NCBI RefSeq assembly: GCF_026805325.1
Contig: NZ_JAPRAT010000010.1
Span: 1 to 64,000 of the forward strand
Direction: 5' to 3'
DNA from: Natronobacillus azotifigens
GTDB lineage: Bacteria; Bacillota; Bacilli; Bacillales; Amphibacillaceae
DNA length: 64,000 bases
Below, one piece after another: positions 31,490 through 39,758 of the stretch. The notes beneath the pieces were generated by a model that searched no databases, was not told the DNA's origin, and saw only the letters and a list, made by a program, of their open reading frames with translations. The position numbers were made by a program, and so were the translations under genes. How positions within the stretch are numbered: the first letter of the stretch is position 1; the number at the start of each line of letters is the position of its first letter.

Positions 31490-32548
31490 ATGAAAAAAGT
31501 TATGGTTGTTGGTGCGACAGGCGTGCTTGGTAAATTGGTTTGCGTTGAACTACTAAGAATATTTGAAAACCAAATAAATTTGATAGTTACAGATTATAAG
31601 GATGAAAGAGGAAACGGATTAGCAAAGTCTTTGGAGAGTGCTGTTGATTTTCAGTTTTTAGATGTTAATAATGAAGAAAATGTAAAACAAGTTATAAGAA
31701 ACATAGACATTGTTATAGTAGCTTTAAAGCAGAGGACGCCACATATTCAAAAAGCATGTATTCAAAATAAGATATTATGCATAGATGTTACCCCTTTTTA
31801 TGATTTTTTTGAGAAAGTAATAGAGTTAAATCAATTTGCCATGCAAAAAGATGTAGGATCGGTAATAATGTCAGGATTTTTCCCAGGATTATCAGGCTTA
31901 ATGATTAAAAAAGCTATTTCAAATTTTCAAGATGTAAAAGAAATAAATGTAGCACTATTGCAAAGTACAAATGCTAAAGCTGGAGTTTCAGGAATAATAG
32001 ATATGTTGAATATTATTGCTCAACCAAGTGTGTTTCAAAATAAATCTTTTTCTGGATTTACTAAGAAGAGAAAAATGTATTTTTTTGATTATTCTAAAGA
32101 ACAAAATATAAGGCTAATTGATCATTCAGAAAAGAATCTGATAAATGAAAAGTTAATAACTGTACCGGTAAACTATTGGACTTCATGGAACTCATCTGGA
32201 TTTAATAGACTTGTCTCTTTATTAAGAAGAATTGGCTTATTGAAATATGTACATAACTTCAACAAATTACTTTCTAAAGTTGTAAAACATAACCATAAGA
32301 AAGATGAAAACGCTTTTCTCACTGTGGAGGTAAAGGGGATGATCAGAAACAAAGAAAGGGTAAAAGTTATAGCGTTATCAACTTTTTCAGATTATCATGC
32401 AACAGCTATGGTAACAGCTGCGTTAGCAAAAATTGCAAGCGGAAATGAAGTGAAAGGTATCGTTTGTCCTTTTGAAATAACGGATTTAGATGAGCTATTA
32501 GGTGTAATAAATTGCTCTGGTGTTAAAATAACGGAATTTGGAAAGTGA
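31490..32548 (+). CDS. Saccharopine dehydrogenase-like NAD(P)-binding protein
   Basis: A 352-residue protein with an N-terminal Rossmann fold (MVVGATGVLGKLVCVELL, residues 4-21) and the acidic end of strand 2 (VTDYKDE). A C-terminal catalytic-like domain from about 120 carries SGFFPGLSGLMIKKA. It resembles saccharopine dehydrogenase/short-chain oxidoreductase hybrids; the reaction is unknown. GGAGGGGAG upstream supports the start. It follows directly on the truncated ABC gene, so its promoter may be borrowed. Confidence 0.78.
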   Translation: MKKVMVVGATGVLGKLVCVELLRIFENQINLIVTDYKDERGNGLAKSLESAVDFQFLDVNNEENVKQVIRNIDIVIVALKQRTPHIQKACIQNKILCIDVTPFYDFFEKVIELNQFAMQKDVGSVIMSGFFPGLSGLMIKKAISNFQDVKEINVALLQSTNAKAGVSGIIDMLNIIAQPSVFQNKSFSGFTKKRKMYFFDYSKEQNIRLIDHSEKNLINEKLITVPVNYWTSWNSSGFNRLVSLLRRIGLLKYVHNFNKLLSKVVKHNHKKDENAFLTVEVKGMIRNKERVKVIALSTFSDYHATAMVTAALAKIASGNEVKGIVCPFEITDLDELLGVINCSGVKITEFGK

Positions 32549-32582
32549 ATTTATGCAGTGGATATGTTAGTTGAATGAAGGT

Positions 32583-32620
32583 AAAAGAGCTTAGAGAATA
32601 CGTTTCTCTAAGCTCTTTTA
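32583..32620 (+). terminator. Strong intrinsic terminator
   Basis: AAAAGAGCTTAGAGAA pairs fully with TTCTCTAAGCTCTTTT around a short loop. Confidence 0.9.
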
Positions 32621-32703
32621 AATAGGCAGACTAGTTTCAGCAAATGAACAACTAAATGTAATGATGTTTCCTGATGAATCATTTGTAGTTTGAAATAAAA
32701 ATA

Positions 32704-32873
32704 ATTATCCTGGAGCAACCGTCCGTAAGACTTCCGCTTCAAAACAAGGAGAATACCGAGTTGTTTACGTGGGAGTAACGGACGCTAGCTTCCCGAAGGC
32801 TTAGGTCATCCCTTAGTGTTAACAATCAGTGATGGAATACCTAAAACCCCCACTGATTGAAGTTTCACTTTAT
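32704..32873 (+). repeat. IS200/IS605-like repeat, copy 5 (nearly full length)
   Basis: The left end CCTGGAGCAACCGTCCGT follows ATTAT, a variant of TTTAT. The first hairpin is present (CTTCCGCTT ... ACGTGGGAG, with CCGTCCGT/ACGGACG below). The terminal hairpin AATCAGTGATGG / CCCCACTGATT is degenerate. It ends at TTTAT (32869-32873). Confidence 0.85.
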
Positions 32874-33017
32874 ATATATTTGGTGAGGCCGGACTTAGAG
32901 TGAATTTTTGTCAGGTAGCGAGGCTAATGTAGAAGTATACAATATTTGAACTGACCGTCAATAAGGTGAAATTTTCTTATTAGACGGTTTCGTCTTTTTC
33001 AATAATATGAAGTTGCA

Positions 33018-33076
33018 TTGACAAACCAACTATCTTGCATTACAATATACATAACGCAATATTGTAATGCAAGATA
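33018..33076 (+). promoter_or_regulatory. PadR-gene promoter inside a perfect 18-bp inverted repeat
   Basis: The -35 TTGACA (33018-33023) and -10 TACAAT (33041-33046) are 17 bases apart. The -10 lies in the left arm of the inverted repeat TATCTTGCATTACAATAT (33031-33048) / ATATTGTAATGCAAGATA (33059-33076). Repressor binding would block the promoter, which fits autoregulation by the PadR protein encoded next. Confidence 0.88.
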
Positions 33077-33093
33077 GCGGAAAGAGGGAAATT

Positions 33094-33426
33094 ATGATTC
33101 CATCACAAATGTTAAAAGGTGTGTTAGAAGGATGTATTTTAGAAGTTATTCGAAAACAAGAAACGTATGCTTATGAAATCTCAAAACAGTTAGAGGATTA
33201 CGGATTTGGAATGATATCTGTAGGAACGATATACCCTATTATTTTACGTTTGCAAAAGAGTGAGCTTGTAAAGGCTACTTTGCAAGACTCTAATAGTGGG
33301 CCAAAACGTAAATATTATCAGTTAACTGAAAAAGGGGTTACCACGCTAAATCAGTTTAAAGCTAATTGGCAGGAGCTAGATCGTGCAGTTAATCAATTAT
33401 TAATAGGAGGGGGAAAAAATGAATAA
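33094..33426 (+). CDS. PadR-family transcriptional regulator
   Basis: A 110-residue PadR winged-helix repressor with MLKGVLEGCILEVI at the start, YAYEISKQLEDYGF, the wing SVGTIYPIILRLQK and a dimerising C-terminal helix. AAAGAGGG lies before ATG 33094; the longer frame begins inside the operator. Its stop overlaps the start of the membrane protein by 8 bases, so both are co-translated. The perfect inverted repeat over its promoter indicates self-repression. Confidence 0.9.
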   Translation: MIPSQMLKGVLEGCILEVIRKQETYAYEISKQLEDYGFGMISVGTIYPIILRLQKSELVKATLQDSNSGPKRKYYQLTEKGVTTLNQFKANWQELDRAVNQLLIGGGKNE

Positions 33427-34081
33427 ATTAGCAAAGGAATTATTAAAAAAAAATAACACCAGAGAAAAAGTGATTTCTGATGATAACCAAGAAATTTATA
33501 CGAATATGATCGTTTACTTAAGAGGTTCTGACTTAACAGAATATAACCAAGAAGTTGTAAGAGAAGATATGATTGAATTAATTTTAGATGGTCAGCAACG
33601 AGGTGATAATATTCAAAAGGTCATGGGTGGAAGGTATAAGGAAATCTGTGATGAGATTATTGAAGCTATTCCTAAGAAGACAAATAAAGATAAGGTTATG
33701 GAGTATTTAGGTACTTCTCTTAATTCAATATGGATTTTAGGTGTTATTGCTTTAGTGAAAAACTTGGTAATGAACTTCATATCAGACGACGCTGCGTTTC
33801 AATTTGTCTTAACGGTTGGAGACGTTCTAACTATACTTGCAATTATTTTTATGGCAAACTTTATTGTGTGGCATATTACTAAAACGGCATTTCAATCTGA
33901 AAACAATAAGAAAGTAGGATCATTTTTGAAAGAATGGATTGTTATTAGTGTCGCTTTTGCAATAATATTACTAGGTAATATATATTTAAAAACCATTATA
34001 GTAAGCATCCCATTATGGGTAGCAGCAATTATCGTCATGTTCATTTTTGTTATTAGTAAAGTAATAAATGATAAAGTCTAA
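33419..34081 (+). CDS. PadR-partner membrane protein
   Basis: A 220-residue protein with a helical cytoplasmic N-terminal half (about 1-95) rich in charged residues. Four hydrophobic segments follow (about 100-120, 128-150, 170-190, 197-217). Such proteins, often DUF1129/DUF1048/DUF1700-like, commonly accompany PadR regulators; I cannot assign the family firmly. GGAGGGGG precedes the ATG. It is probably the regulated output of the PadR operator, perhaps an envelope-stress factor, but no function is shown. Confidence 0.75.
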   Translation: MNKLAKELLKKNNTREKVISDDNQEIYTNMIVYLRGSDLTEYNQEVVREDMIELILDGQQRGDNIQKVMGGRYKEICDEIIEAIPKKTNKDKVMEYLGTSLNSIWILGVIALVKNLVMNFISDDAAFQFVLTVGDVLTILAIIFMANFIVWHITKTAFQSENNKKVGSFLKEWIVISVAFAIILLGNIYLKTIIVSIPLWVAAIIVMFIFVISKVINDKV

Positions 34082-34148
34082 GGTATAAGACCACTTTGTA
34101 ATATGCTTTAAATCAGGTATTGAAATTAAAGGATGAAAAATGGCCCAA

Positions 34149-34186
34149 TAACCCATGACTCCAGAGTAGAGTTGTGGGTTTTCTTT
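34149..34186 (+). terminator. Terminator of the PadR operon
   Basis: AACCCATGACTC pairs with GAGTTGTGGGTT around CAGAGTA, followed by TTCTTTTGTTT. Confidence 0.75.
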
Positions 34187-34188
34187 TG

Positions 34189-34331
34189 TTTCCCCGGAGC
34201 AACCGTCCGTAAGACTCCAACTTCAAAACAGCTAGAATATCAAGTTGTTTACGTGGGAGTAACGGACGCTAGAACCCCGAAGGCTTCAGGAATACCTAAA
34301 AACCCCCACTGATTTAAGTTTCACCCTTTAT
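34189..34331 (+). repeat. IS200/IS605-like repeat, copy 6 (internal deletion)
   Basis: The left end CCCCGGAGCAACCGTCCGT and a complete first hairpin are present. A deletion removed the left arm of the terminal hairpin, so AGGAATACCTAAAAACCCCC follows directly on GGCTTC. It ends CACCCTTTAT (TTTAT 34327-34331). Confidence 0.82.
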
Positions 34332-34415
34332 ACTACCATGACAATATTGCTGAATCTATTGTAATCATCAACCAAATGGTTTGTAATATTAGTTAGTGTA
34401 AATTGTAGGTACTGT

Positions 34416-34666
34416 ATGACCACGGTATGTATGATTAAGCAACTATGTGAACAAATGAATATAAGTGTTGCGGAACTTGCTAGACGTATTGGTCAGATTC
34501 CTAGACTCCACAGAATTTCAATAAGAAATTAAAACGTTAAACTGTAACTTTGGATGAATTGAAAGCCATAGCTGATGTTTTGGATATTAAGTTTGAGCAG
34601 GCATTTATATTGCCTGATGGGAATGAAATCCACTTAAAACAAATAACTGACAAATTACATAATTAA
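34416..34666 (+). pseudogene. Cro/CI-type helix-turn-helix regulator, disrupted
   Basis: The frame starts MIKQLCEQMNISVAELARRI, then shifts near 34505 into QNFNKKLKR, hits TAA where relatives have a Glu codon, and resumes TVTLDELKAIADVLDIKFEQ, FILPDGNEI. Together these spell the XRE-family HTH plus its short C-terminal tail, with one frameshift and one stop. Confidence 0.7.
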
Positions 34667-34683
34667 TAGCAGTGCAACCCATG

Positions 34684-34708
34684 TTAAACTAACGAAGAGC
34701 ATTAGTGT
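34684..34708 (+). repeat. Cassette-junction-like motif 5 (partial)
   Basis: ACTAACGAAGAGCATTAGT has ACTAA/TTAGT arms and a TAACG core like the motifs of the 23.3-25.8 kb zone. It is short, so chance similarity is possible. Confidence 0.3.
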
Positions 34709-34744
34709 AAAAGGATTGCGAATTGTAGATCCTTGATTGGACAG

Positions 34745-34825
34745 TATAACTCGTCGTTTAGAGATGAACATGATTATATTGAGGATGGTTGGGTTTATCG
34801 TTTTAGTAATGAGACAAAACAATAA
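34745..34825 (+). pseudogene. Unidentified gene tail
   Basis: An open stretch reading YNSSFRDEHDYIEDGWVYRF, then SNETKQ and stop, has a protein-like composition but no start. It is immediately followed by a terminator hairpin. Probably the C-terminal remnant of a gene I cannot name. Confidence 0.35.
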
Positions 34826-34842
34826 CCATTCCACCACTTACG

Positions 34843-34880
34843 AATGCGTTCCAGCAATAAGAGAGGAACGCATTTTTTTA
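34843..34880 (+). terminator. Intrinsic terminator upstream of the kinase gene
   Basis: AATGCGTTCC pairs with GGAACGCATT around twelve bases, followed by a T-tract. Confidence 0.85.
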
Positions 34881-34951
34881 TACCAACAAAAGGAAAAGAA
34901 TGTTAAGATAAAGAAGCAGTTATACAGTAATGAAATGGATAAGGAGGACTT

Positions 34952-35575
34952 ATGAATTCAAAACGGAAAGTGATCGCTGTCTGTGGTTCAAGTTCAGGTG
35001 TAGGTAAAACAACTCTTGTTAATCATCTTGTAAGTGTTATACCAAATTCACGTGCGTTTTTCTTTGATTCTTACGAAAGTACAACGATTTATCCGGAGAA
35101 TATGTTTCAAAAATTGGTGACTGGAGAAGAAATCAATCCAGAAGATATTAGGAACAATGAGTTTTATGAGGATTTACTTAAACTGAGTTTCGGAGGATCG
35201 GTAATTGATCCCATGAACCGTGTTATAAAATCCGCTGATTATCTAATAGTTGAGGAGCCATTTGGAAATCTTCGGTTTGGAATGAAGGAGCTCATTGATT
35301 ATGTTATTTGTATTGATCTACCTTTTGATATTGCTCTAGCTCGAAGATTAGTTAGGAACTATAGAGAAAATTTTACTGATCTGTCGTACGAGGAAAGAGA
35401 GACTTTAATTATGGAATATCTAGAACAATATCTCCACGGAGGCAGAATTGGCTACAAGAAAGTTTTTAATTGGGTAGCTGGATGTTCTGACTTGATGATC
35501 AATGGAATGAAATCGACTGAAGAACAAGGAGAGGATGTACTAAATGCATTACAGAATGCGAAACTGCTTCGTTGA
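34952..35575 (+). CDS. P-loop nucleoside/uridine kinase-like protein
   Basis: A 207-residue P-loop protein with Walker A CGSSSGVGKTT at about residues 11-21, a DSYEST segment after strand 2 and VEEPFGNLRFG near 105. A lid-like Arg-rich helix (ALARRLVRNYRENF) lies near 130. This layout fits the uridine-kinase/phosphoribulokinase-like group; the substrate is unknown. AAGGAGG precedes the ATG. It stands alone between terminators in the accessory zone. Confidence 0.75.
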   Translation: MNSKRKVIAVCGSSSGVGKTTLVNHLVSVIPNSRAFFFDSYESTTIYPENMFQKLVTGEEINPEDIRNNEFYEDLLKLSFGGSVIDPMNRVIKSADYLIVEEPFGNLRFGMKELIDYVICIDLPFDIALARRLVRNYRENFTDLSYEERETLIMEYLEQYLHGGRIGYKKVFNWVAGCSDLMINGMKSTEEQGEDVLNALQNAKLLR

Positions 35576-35665
35576 AGGTGAAATGAGGATAAAAAAATAG
35601 GATATTTCTTATTCGTTATTCGAGCTAAAACAAATTGTACTAACAGTTGCGAATGCTGAGCATGG

Positions 35666-35740
35666 ATGCCACCAATTCTTGTTCGAGTTAAGAACATATT
35701 AGCTAAGAAACAAAAGGATTTATCTCAGAAAAAAATTTAG
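35666..35740 (+). pseudogene. Possible truncated XRE regulator start
   Basis: A 24-residue frame MPPILVRVKNILAKKQKDLS, then QKKI and stop, resembles the first helices of XRE regulators (RVKxILAxKxxTQKDLS). Very short, so tentative. The rest of 35576-35949 holds only a terminator and AT-rich sequence. Confidence 0.3.
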
Positions 35741-35764
35741 TGGGAGAGTAAGATTGAAGTGGAT

Positions 35765-35806
35765 AAAGGCAAGTTTGCCATATCCTTGCCTTTAATAACT
35801 TTTTTC
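35765..35806 (+). terminator. Terminator-like hairpin
   Basis: AAAGGCAAG pairs with CTTGCCTTT around eleven bases, followed by TAATAACTTTTTTC. Confidence 0.65.
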
Positions 35807-35949
35807 AATTAAGTTAATTGATTAATAGAAAAACGATGATGAAAATAGCAAATTATGATGTGAAATAAATGAATTGTATTAAAACAATTATCATCTTGTA
35901 ATAAAATCAGCTCTAACAAATTAGTGAGTGTTTACTAAGGAGAGGTTTA

Positions 35950-36807
35950 ATGACAACTTCAATCATAGGGGAAAAGGTTCAGTTTGAGTTAAACTATAAT
36001 GTAAAAACGAAAACAGAAAATTCATTTCATTCTCATATTGAGTACGAAATTTATTATTTTCACAAAGGAAAATCTAGATACTTAATTGGCGATAAAATCT
36101 ACTCGCTTTCTCCCGGGGATATCATTATTATGCACGGATTAACGCTACATTGTGCTAAAACTTTCGAAGATGAAGATTATGTTCGTACATCGATTCATTT
36201 TGATTCGAAGTATTATAAAGAGGTTCTTCGTATGATGGGCATGGAAGTTTTATTAGTCCCTTTTACTACTCTTCAATCGTACCGTGTTCATTTACATGGA
36301 GATGAACAAGAGGAGTTTGAGAACTTATTAAAAAAAATGAATGAACACAATAAAATGAAAAATGAAGTGTCGCCATTTCGTGTTCAAGTGTGTTTCGTAG
36401 AAATGCTGACACTAATATACACCTATTTTAAAAAGGCTTTAGACAATAAAAAGGATAATAAGGTGTCATCTGGAAAGATGGGCCACGTGCAGGAAGTTAT
36501 TTCTTTTATCGATAAAAATTATATGGAAGAAATCAGTTTAAATCGACTTGAACAGGAGCTACATATAAGTAAATTTTATTTATCAAAAGTGTTTAAAGAA
36601 GCAACAGGATTTACTATTTTTAATTATTTATACCACAGGAGGGTTAATCAAGCGAAAGTAGATTTTCTCATGTCTTCTCACGTTAGTGTTACGGATATAA
36701 GTTATAAAGTAGGTTTCAAACACCCAGCTCATTTTAGCAAAGTTTTTAAAAAGATTACTGGAGTCACTCCTGAAGAGTATAAAAGTCTATTGCAAAATTC
36801 CAACTGA
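35950..36807 (+). CDS. AraC-family regulator with cupin sensor domain
   Basis: A 285-residue regulator. The N-terminal cupin (about 10-140, with HSHIEYEIYYFHKG and the SPGDIIIMHG turn) probably binds a sugar or sugar acid. The C-terminal AraC domain (about 185-283) has two helix-turn-helices and the signature VGFKHPAHFSKVFKKITGVTP. AGGAGAGG lies seven bases before ATG. It precedes three Gfo/Idh/MocA genes in the same direction and likely controls them. Confidence 0.9.
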   Translation: MTTSIIGEKVQFELNYNVKTKTENSFHSHIEYEIYYFHKGKSRYLIGDKIYSLSPGDIIIMHGLTLHCAKTFEDEDYVRTSIHFDSKYYKEVLRMMGMEVLLVPFTTLQSYRVHLHGDEQEEFENLLKKMNEHNKMKNEVSPFRVQVCFVEMLTLIYTYFKKALDNKKDNKVSSGKMGHVQEVISFIDKNYMEEISLNRLEQELHISKFYLSKVFKEATGFTIFNYLYHRRVNQAKVDFLMSSHVSVTDISYKVGFKHPAHFSKVFKKITGVTPEEYKSLLQNSN

Positions 36808-36826
36808 GCAATAACAGTTAAATAAA

Positions 36827-36870
36827 AAGAGGTATTGGTTAATATCAGAAAAGCCAATACTTCTTTTTTT
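36827..36870 (+). terminator. Terminator of the AraC gene
   Basis: AAGAGGTATTGG and CCAATACTTCTT pair (one G-U), followed by T8. The rest of the 36808-37278 gap is AT-rich, with one palindrome at 37200. Confidence 0.85.
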
Positions 36871-37199
36871 TATTACTATATAAATAAGTGAAGCAAAATA
36901 ATAAAAAGAAAGCGGTGAATCAATCGAAATTATCAGTTTTAACAGATTGTTACTATTTTTCTTGGATAAAAATGTGTGAAATACGATGCATTAAGGTTAA
37001 TAGAATTTAGGGGCGATTATTACACTCAAGAAGTTTAATACTTTAACTTAAATTGCCCTAAACAATTAAAGAGTAGAAAGATCTAGTAAACAAGGATAGG
37101 CTGCACCAGGAAAAGAAAAAACAAAAACAATATAACAGGTAATATTTACAATTAATTATTTCGAAAAGGTTTGTTTGTGCTTGCAAAAAAGAATTATAG

Positions 37200-37216
37200 A
37201 AAACATAGTATGTTTT
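37200..37216 (+). promoter_or_regulatory. Palindrome upstream of the oxidoreductase operon
   Basis: AAAACATA-G-TATGTTTT is a perfect 8-bp inverted repeat, 63 bases before the first oxidoreductase start. It could be an operator; AraC proteins usually bind direct repeats, so the cognate factor is unclear. Confidence 0.4.
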
Positions 37217-37278
37217 ATGTGTATACCTATTAAAGATATCTACAGAAAAAAGGTATAAGCAAAATAACAGAGGTGTAA

Positions 37279-38322
37279 ATGATGATTAATTTTGGAATTA
37301 TTGGCTGTGGAAGAATTTCTCCATTCCATAAGGCGGGGATTTTAGAAACGAATGGTGCCCAGTTAACAACTGTATGTGATGTGGTTGAGCAAAAAGCACG
37401 TGAACTAGTACATGGGTCAGAGAATATTGAGGTTTACACGGATTATAAAGAGTTATTACAAGATCCTTCCGTTCATGTCGTAAACATTTGTACGGAACAT
37501 CATCTGCATGCTGAAATTGCAATAGCGGCAATGGATACTGGAAAGCACGTGATTATTGAAAAACCGATTGCCTTAACATTAGAGGATGCAGACCGAATGA
37601 TTGAGGCGCAAAAAAGAAATAAGGTAAAAGCAACAATTGCATTTCAAAATCGTTTTAACCAAGCTGTAATGGTAACGAGAAAGGCAGTAGAAGAAGGTCG
37701 ATTTGGTGAAATGACACATGGGGTGGGAAGTGTACGATGGTATCGCGATCAATCCTATTATAGTCAGGATCCATGGAGAGGAAAAACAACGCATAAAGAT
37801 GGTTTTTTAATGAATCAAATGATACACACAATTGACTTATTAATCTGGATGATGGGATCAGTTAAAAAAGTATCAGGTCATATAAAAACGAAATTTTTTG
37901 ACATTGAAATGGAAAACGTCGGAACAGCGACATTAGAATTCGAAAATGGATCGATTGGTTTAATAGAAGGTGCAGGGACTGTATTTCCAAGTGATTTAGA
38001 AGGTAGCCTTAGTCTATTTGGAGAAAAAGGCACTGTTGTTCTAAGTGGATCCGCAGCGAATAAAATTGAGACGTGGAGATTTAGTAAGGACTATCAAAAT
38101 GAACAGGCTGAAGTCATGAATCAGATTCGTTATCAAGAAGAAAATGCCCCAACCGTATATGGTTTTGGGCATGAGAAAGTCGTTCAAGACATGGTAGAAT
38201 CAATTCGACATGATCGAAATCCTATAATTAGCTTAGTAGATGGAAGGAATGCCCTAGAGGTTGTCTTAGCTATCTATGATTCTGCTAACAATGACGGTAA
38301 CGCTCTGTATCTTAGAAAATAG
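37279..38322 (+). CDS. Gfo/Idh/MocA-family oxidoreductase (first of three)
   Basis: A 347-residue NAD(P)-dependent sugar or inositol-type dehydrogenase. The nucleotide motif GIIGCGRISPFH is at residues 5-16, the catalytic EKP (IIEKPIAL) is near 95, and the His of MNQMIHTIDL near 180 is the expected catalytic base. GAGGTG precedes the double ATG. With two more members downstream, oxidation and reduction of neighbouring sugar carbons (as in inositol or 3-keto-glycoside pathways) is a reasonable inference. Confidence 0.9.
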   Translation: MMINFGIIGCGRISPFHKAGILETNGAQLTTVCDVVEQKARELVHGSENIEVYTDYKELLQDPSVHVVNICTEHHLHAEIAIAAMDTGKHVIIEKPIALTLEDADRMIEAQKRNKVKATIAFQNRFNQAVMVTRKAVEEGRFGEMTHGVGSVRWYRDQSYYSQDPWRGKTTHKDGFLMNQMIHTIDLLIWMMGSVKKVSGHIKTKFFDIEMENVGTATLEFENGSIGLIEGAGTVFPSDLEGSLSLFGEKGTVVLSGSAANKIETWRFSKDYQNEQAEVMNQIRYQEENAPTVYGFGHEKVVQDMVESIRHDRNPIISLVDGRNALEVVLAIYDSANNDGNALYLRK

Positions 38323-38439
38323 GCAAAGCTCATTTAGTTATTAAGATAGTAGTACGTTGAATCAATTTTGCTTTCTTTTCGACTTTGTCTCGGAAAAGTG
38401 TTTCCAAATAACAATCTAATTTTTATGAGGAGTGAAGAC

Positions 38440-39594
38440 ATGTTAAAAGTTGCAATTATCGGTACAGGAGCAATCGCACCATCACATATTCAAGGATACA
38501 AAGAGTTCTCAGAAAGCTGTGAAATTGTTGCTCTTTGTGATATCTATCCAGAAAAGGCTGAAAAAGCAGCCAGAGAATACGATTTGAATGTAAATATTTA
38601 TGATGACCATCAGAAGTTATTAGCGTCTGAGGATGTTGACTTAGTTTCTGTTTGTACGCCACCATATACCCATGCAGAAATCTCAATTAACTCACTTGAT
38701 GCAGGAGTGCATGTTATTGTAGAAAAGCCAATGGCATCCTCGCTGGAAGAGTGCGATGCAATGAACGAAGCTGCTAAGAAAAGTGGCAAACTTTTATCTG
38801 TCATTGCTCAAAATCGTTTTCGAACTTCAATGATGAAATTAAAGCAAGTTCTTGATACGGAGTTAATGGGGCCAATCGTCCATACACAAGTTGATTCGTT
38901 CTGGTGGAGAGGGTACAGCTATTACGACTTATGGTGGAGAGGAACTTGGGAAAAAGAAGGTGGCGGGTGTACATTAAATCATGCTGTTCACCACATTGAT
39001 ATTTTACAATGGATGAAGGGAATGCCTTCAGAAATTACTGCGGTCACAAGTAATACAGCACACGATAATGCTGAAGTTGAAGATATCTCAATAGCAATCG
39101 GTAAATATGAAGATGGAAGTTTAGCACAAATTACGAGCTCTGTCGTACACCATGGTGAAGAGCAACAACTTATTTTCCAAGGGAAGAATGCGCGCGTGTC
39201 AGCTCCATGGAAGGTGACAGCATCAAAGTCAAAAGAAAATGGATTTCCTGAAGGAGATTTAGAGTTAGAGGAAAAGCTCCAAAAAGTATATGGAGAGTTA
39301 GCAGAAGTTGAATATGAAGGACATCCAGGACAAATTCAAGACGTTCTTTTAGCCATTCAAGGAAAAAAGGAACTATTAGTCGATGGTCAGCAAGGTCGTC
39401 AAACATTAGAATTAATTACCGCTATATACCAAGCAGCTAGCTTGAAAGGAACAGTGAAATTACCATTAACAGAAGAAGGTCCATTCTATACAAGAGAAGG
39501 GTCACTGAAAAACGCAACGTATTTCTTTGAAAAGAAAAATAGTGTTTCGAACTTTTCTGACACCACAATAACAACTGGAAGTGACAAAAACTAA
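38440..39594 (+). CDS. Gfo/Idh/MocA-family oxidoreductase (second of three)
   Basis: A 384-residue enzyme with IIGTGAIAPSHIQGY at 5-19, the EKP motif IVEKPMAS near 94 and the catalytic His region LNHAVHHIDILQW near 184. The C-terminus is about 35 residues longer than in the first paralogue, with a Ser/Thr-rich tail. AGGAGTG precedes ATG 38440; the longer frame from 38368 is not conserved. The two products are clearly diverged paralogues, not a recent duplication. Confidence 0.9.
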   Translation: MLKVAIIGTGAIAPSHIQGYKEFSESCEIVALCDIYPEKAEKAAREYDLNVNIYDDHQKLLASEDVDLVSVCTPPYTHAEISINSLDAGVHVIVEKPMASSLEECDAMNEAAKKSGKLLSVIAQNRFRTSMMKLKQVLDTELMGPIVHTQVDSFWWRGYSYYDLWWRGTWEKEGGGCTLNHAVHHIDILQWMKGMPSEITAVTSNTAHDNAEVEDISIAIGKYEDGSLAQITSSVVHHGEEQQLIFQGKNARVSAPWKVTASKSKENGFPEGDLELEEKLQKVYGELAEVEYEGHPGQIQDVLLAIQGKKELLVDGQQGRQTLELITAIYQAASLKGTVKLPLTEEGPFYTREGSLKNATYFFEKKNSVSNFSDTTITTGSDKN

Positions 39595-39758
39595 ATAATA
39601 TAGGTAAGATGCATTTCATAATTCTATAAGTTCGTTACTAAGATTACAAATAGGCTTGCGTTTAAAACATTCGAAAGTTTATATCTGCTCCATGTAATTT
39701 TATTGTGGTAATTATGAAATTAACTCGATCTAAAACTTTTTAAGGAGTTGTAGCCAAG

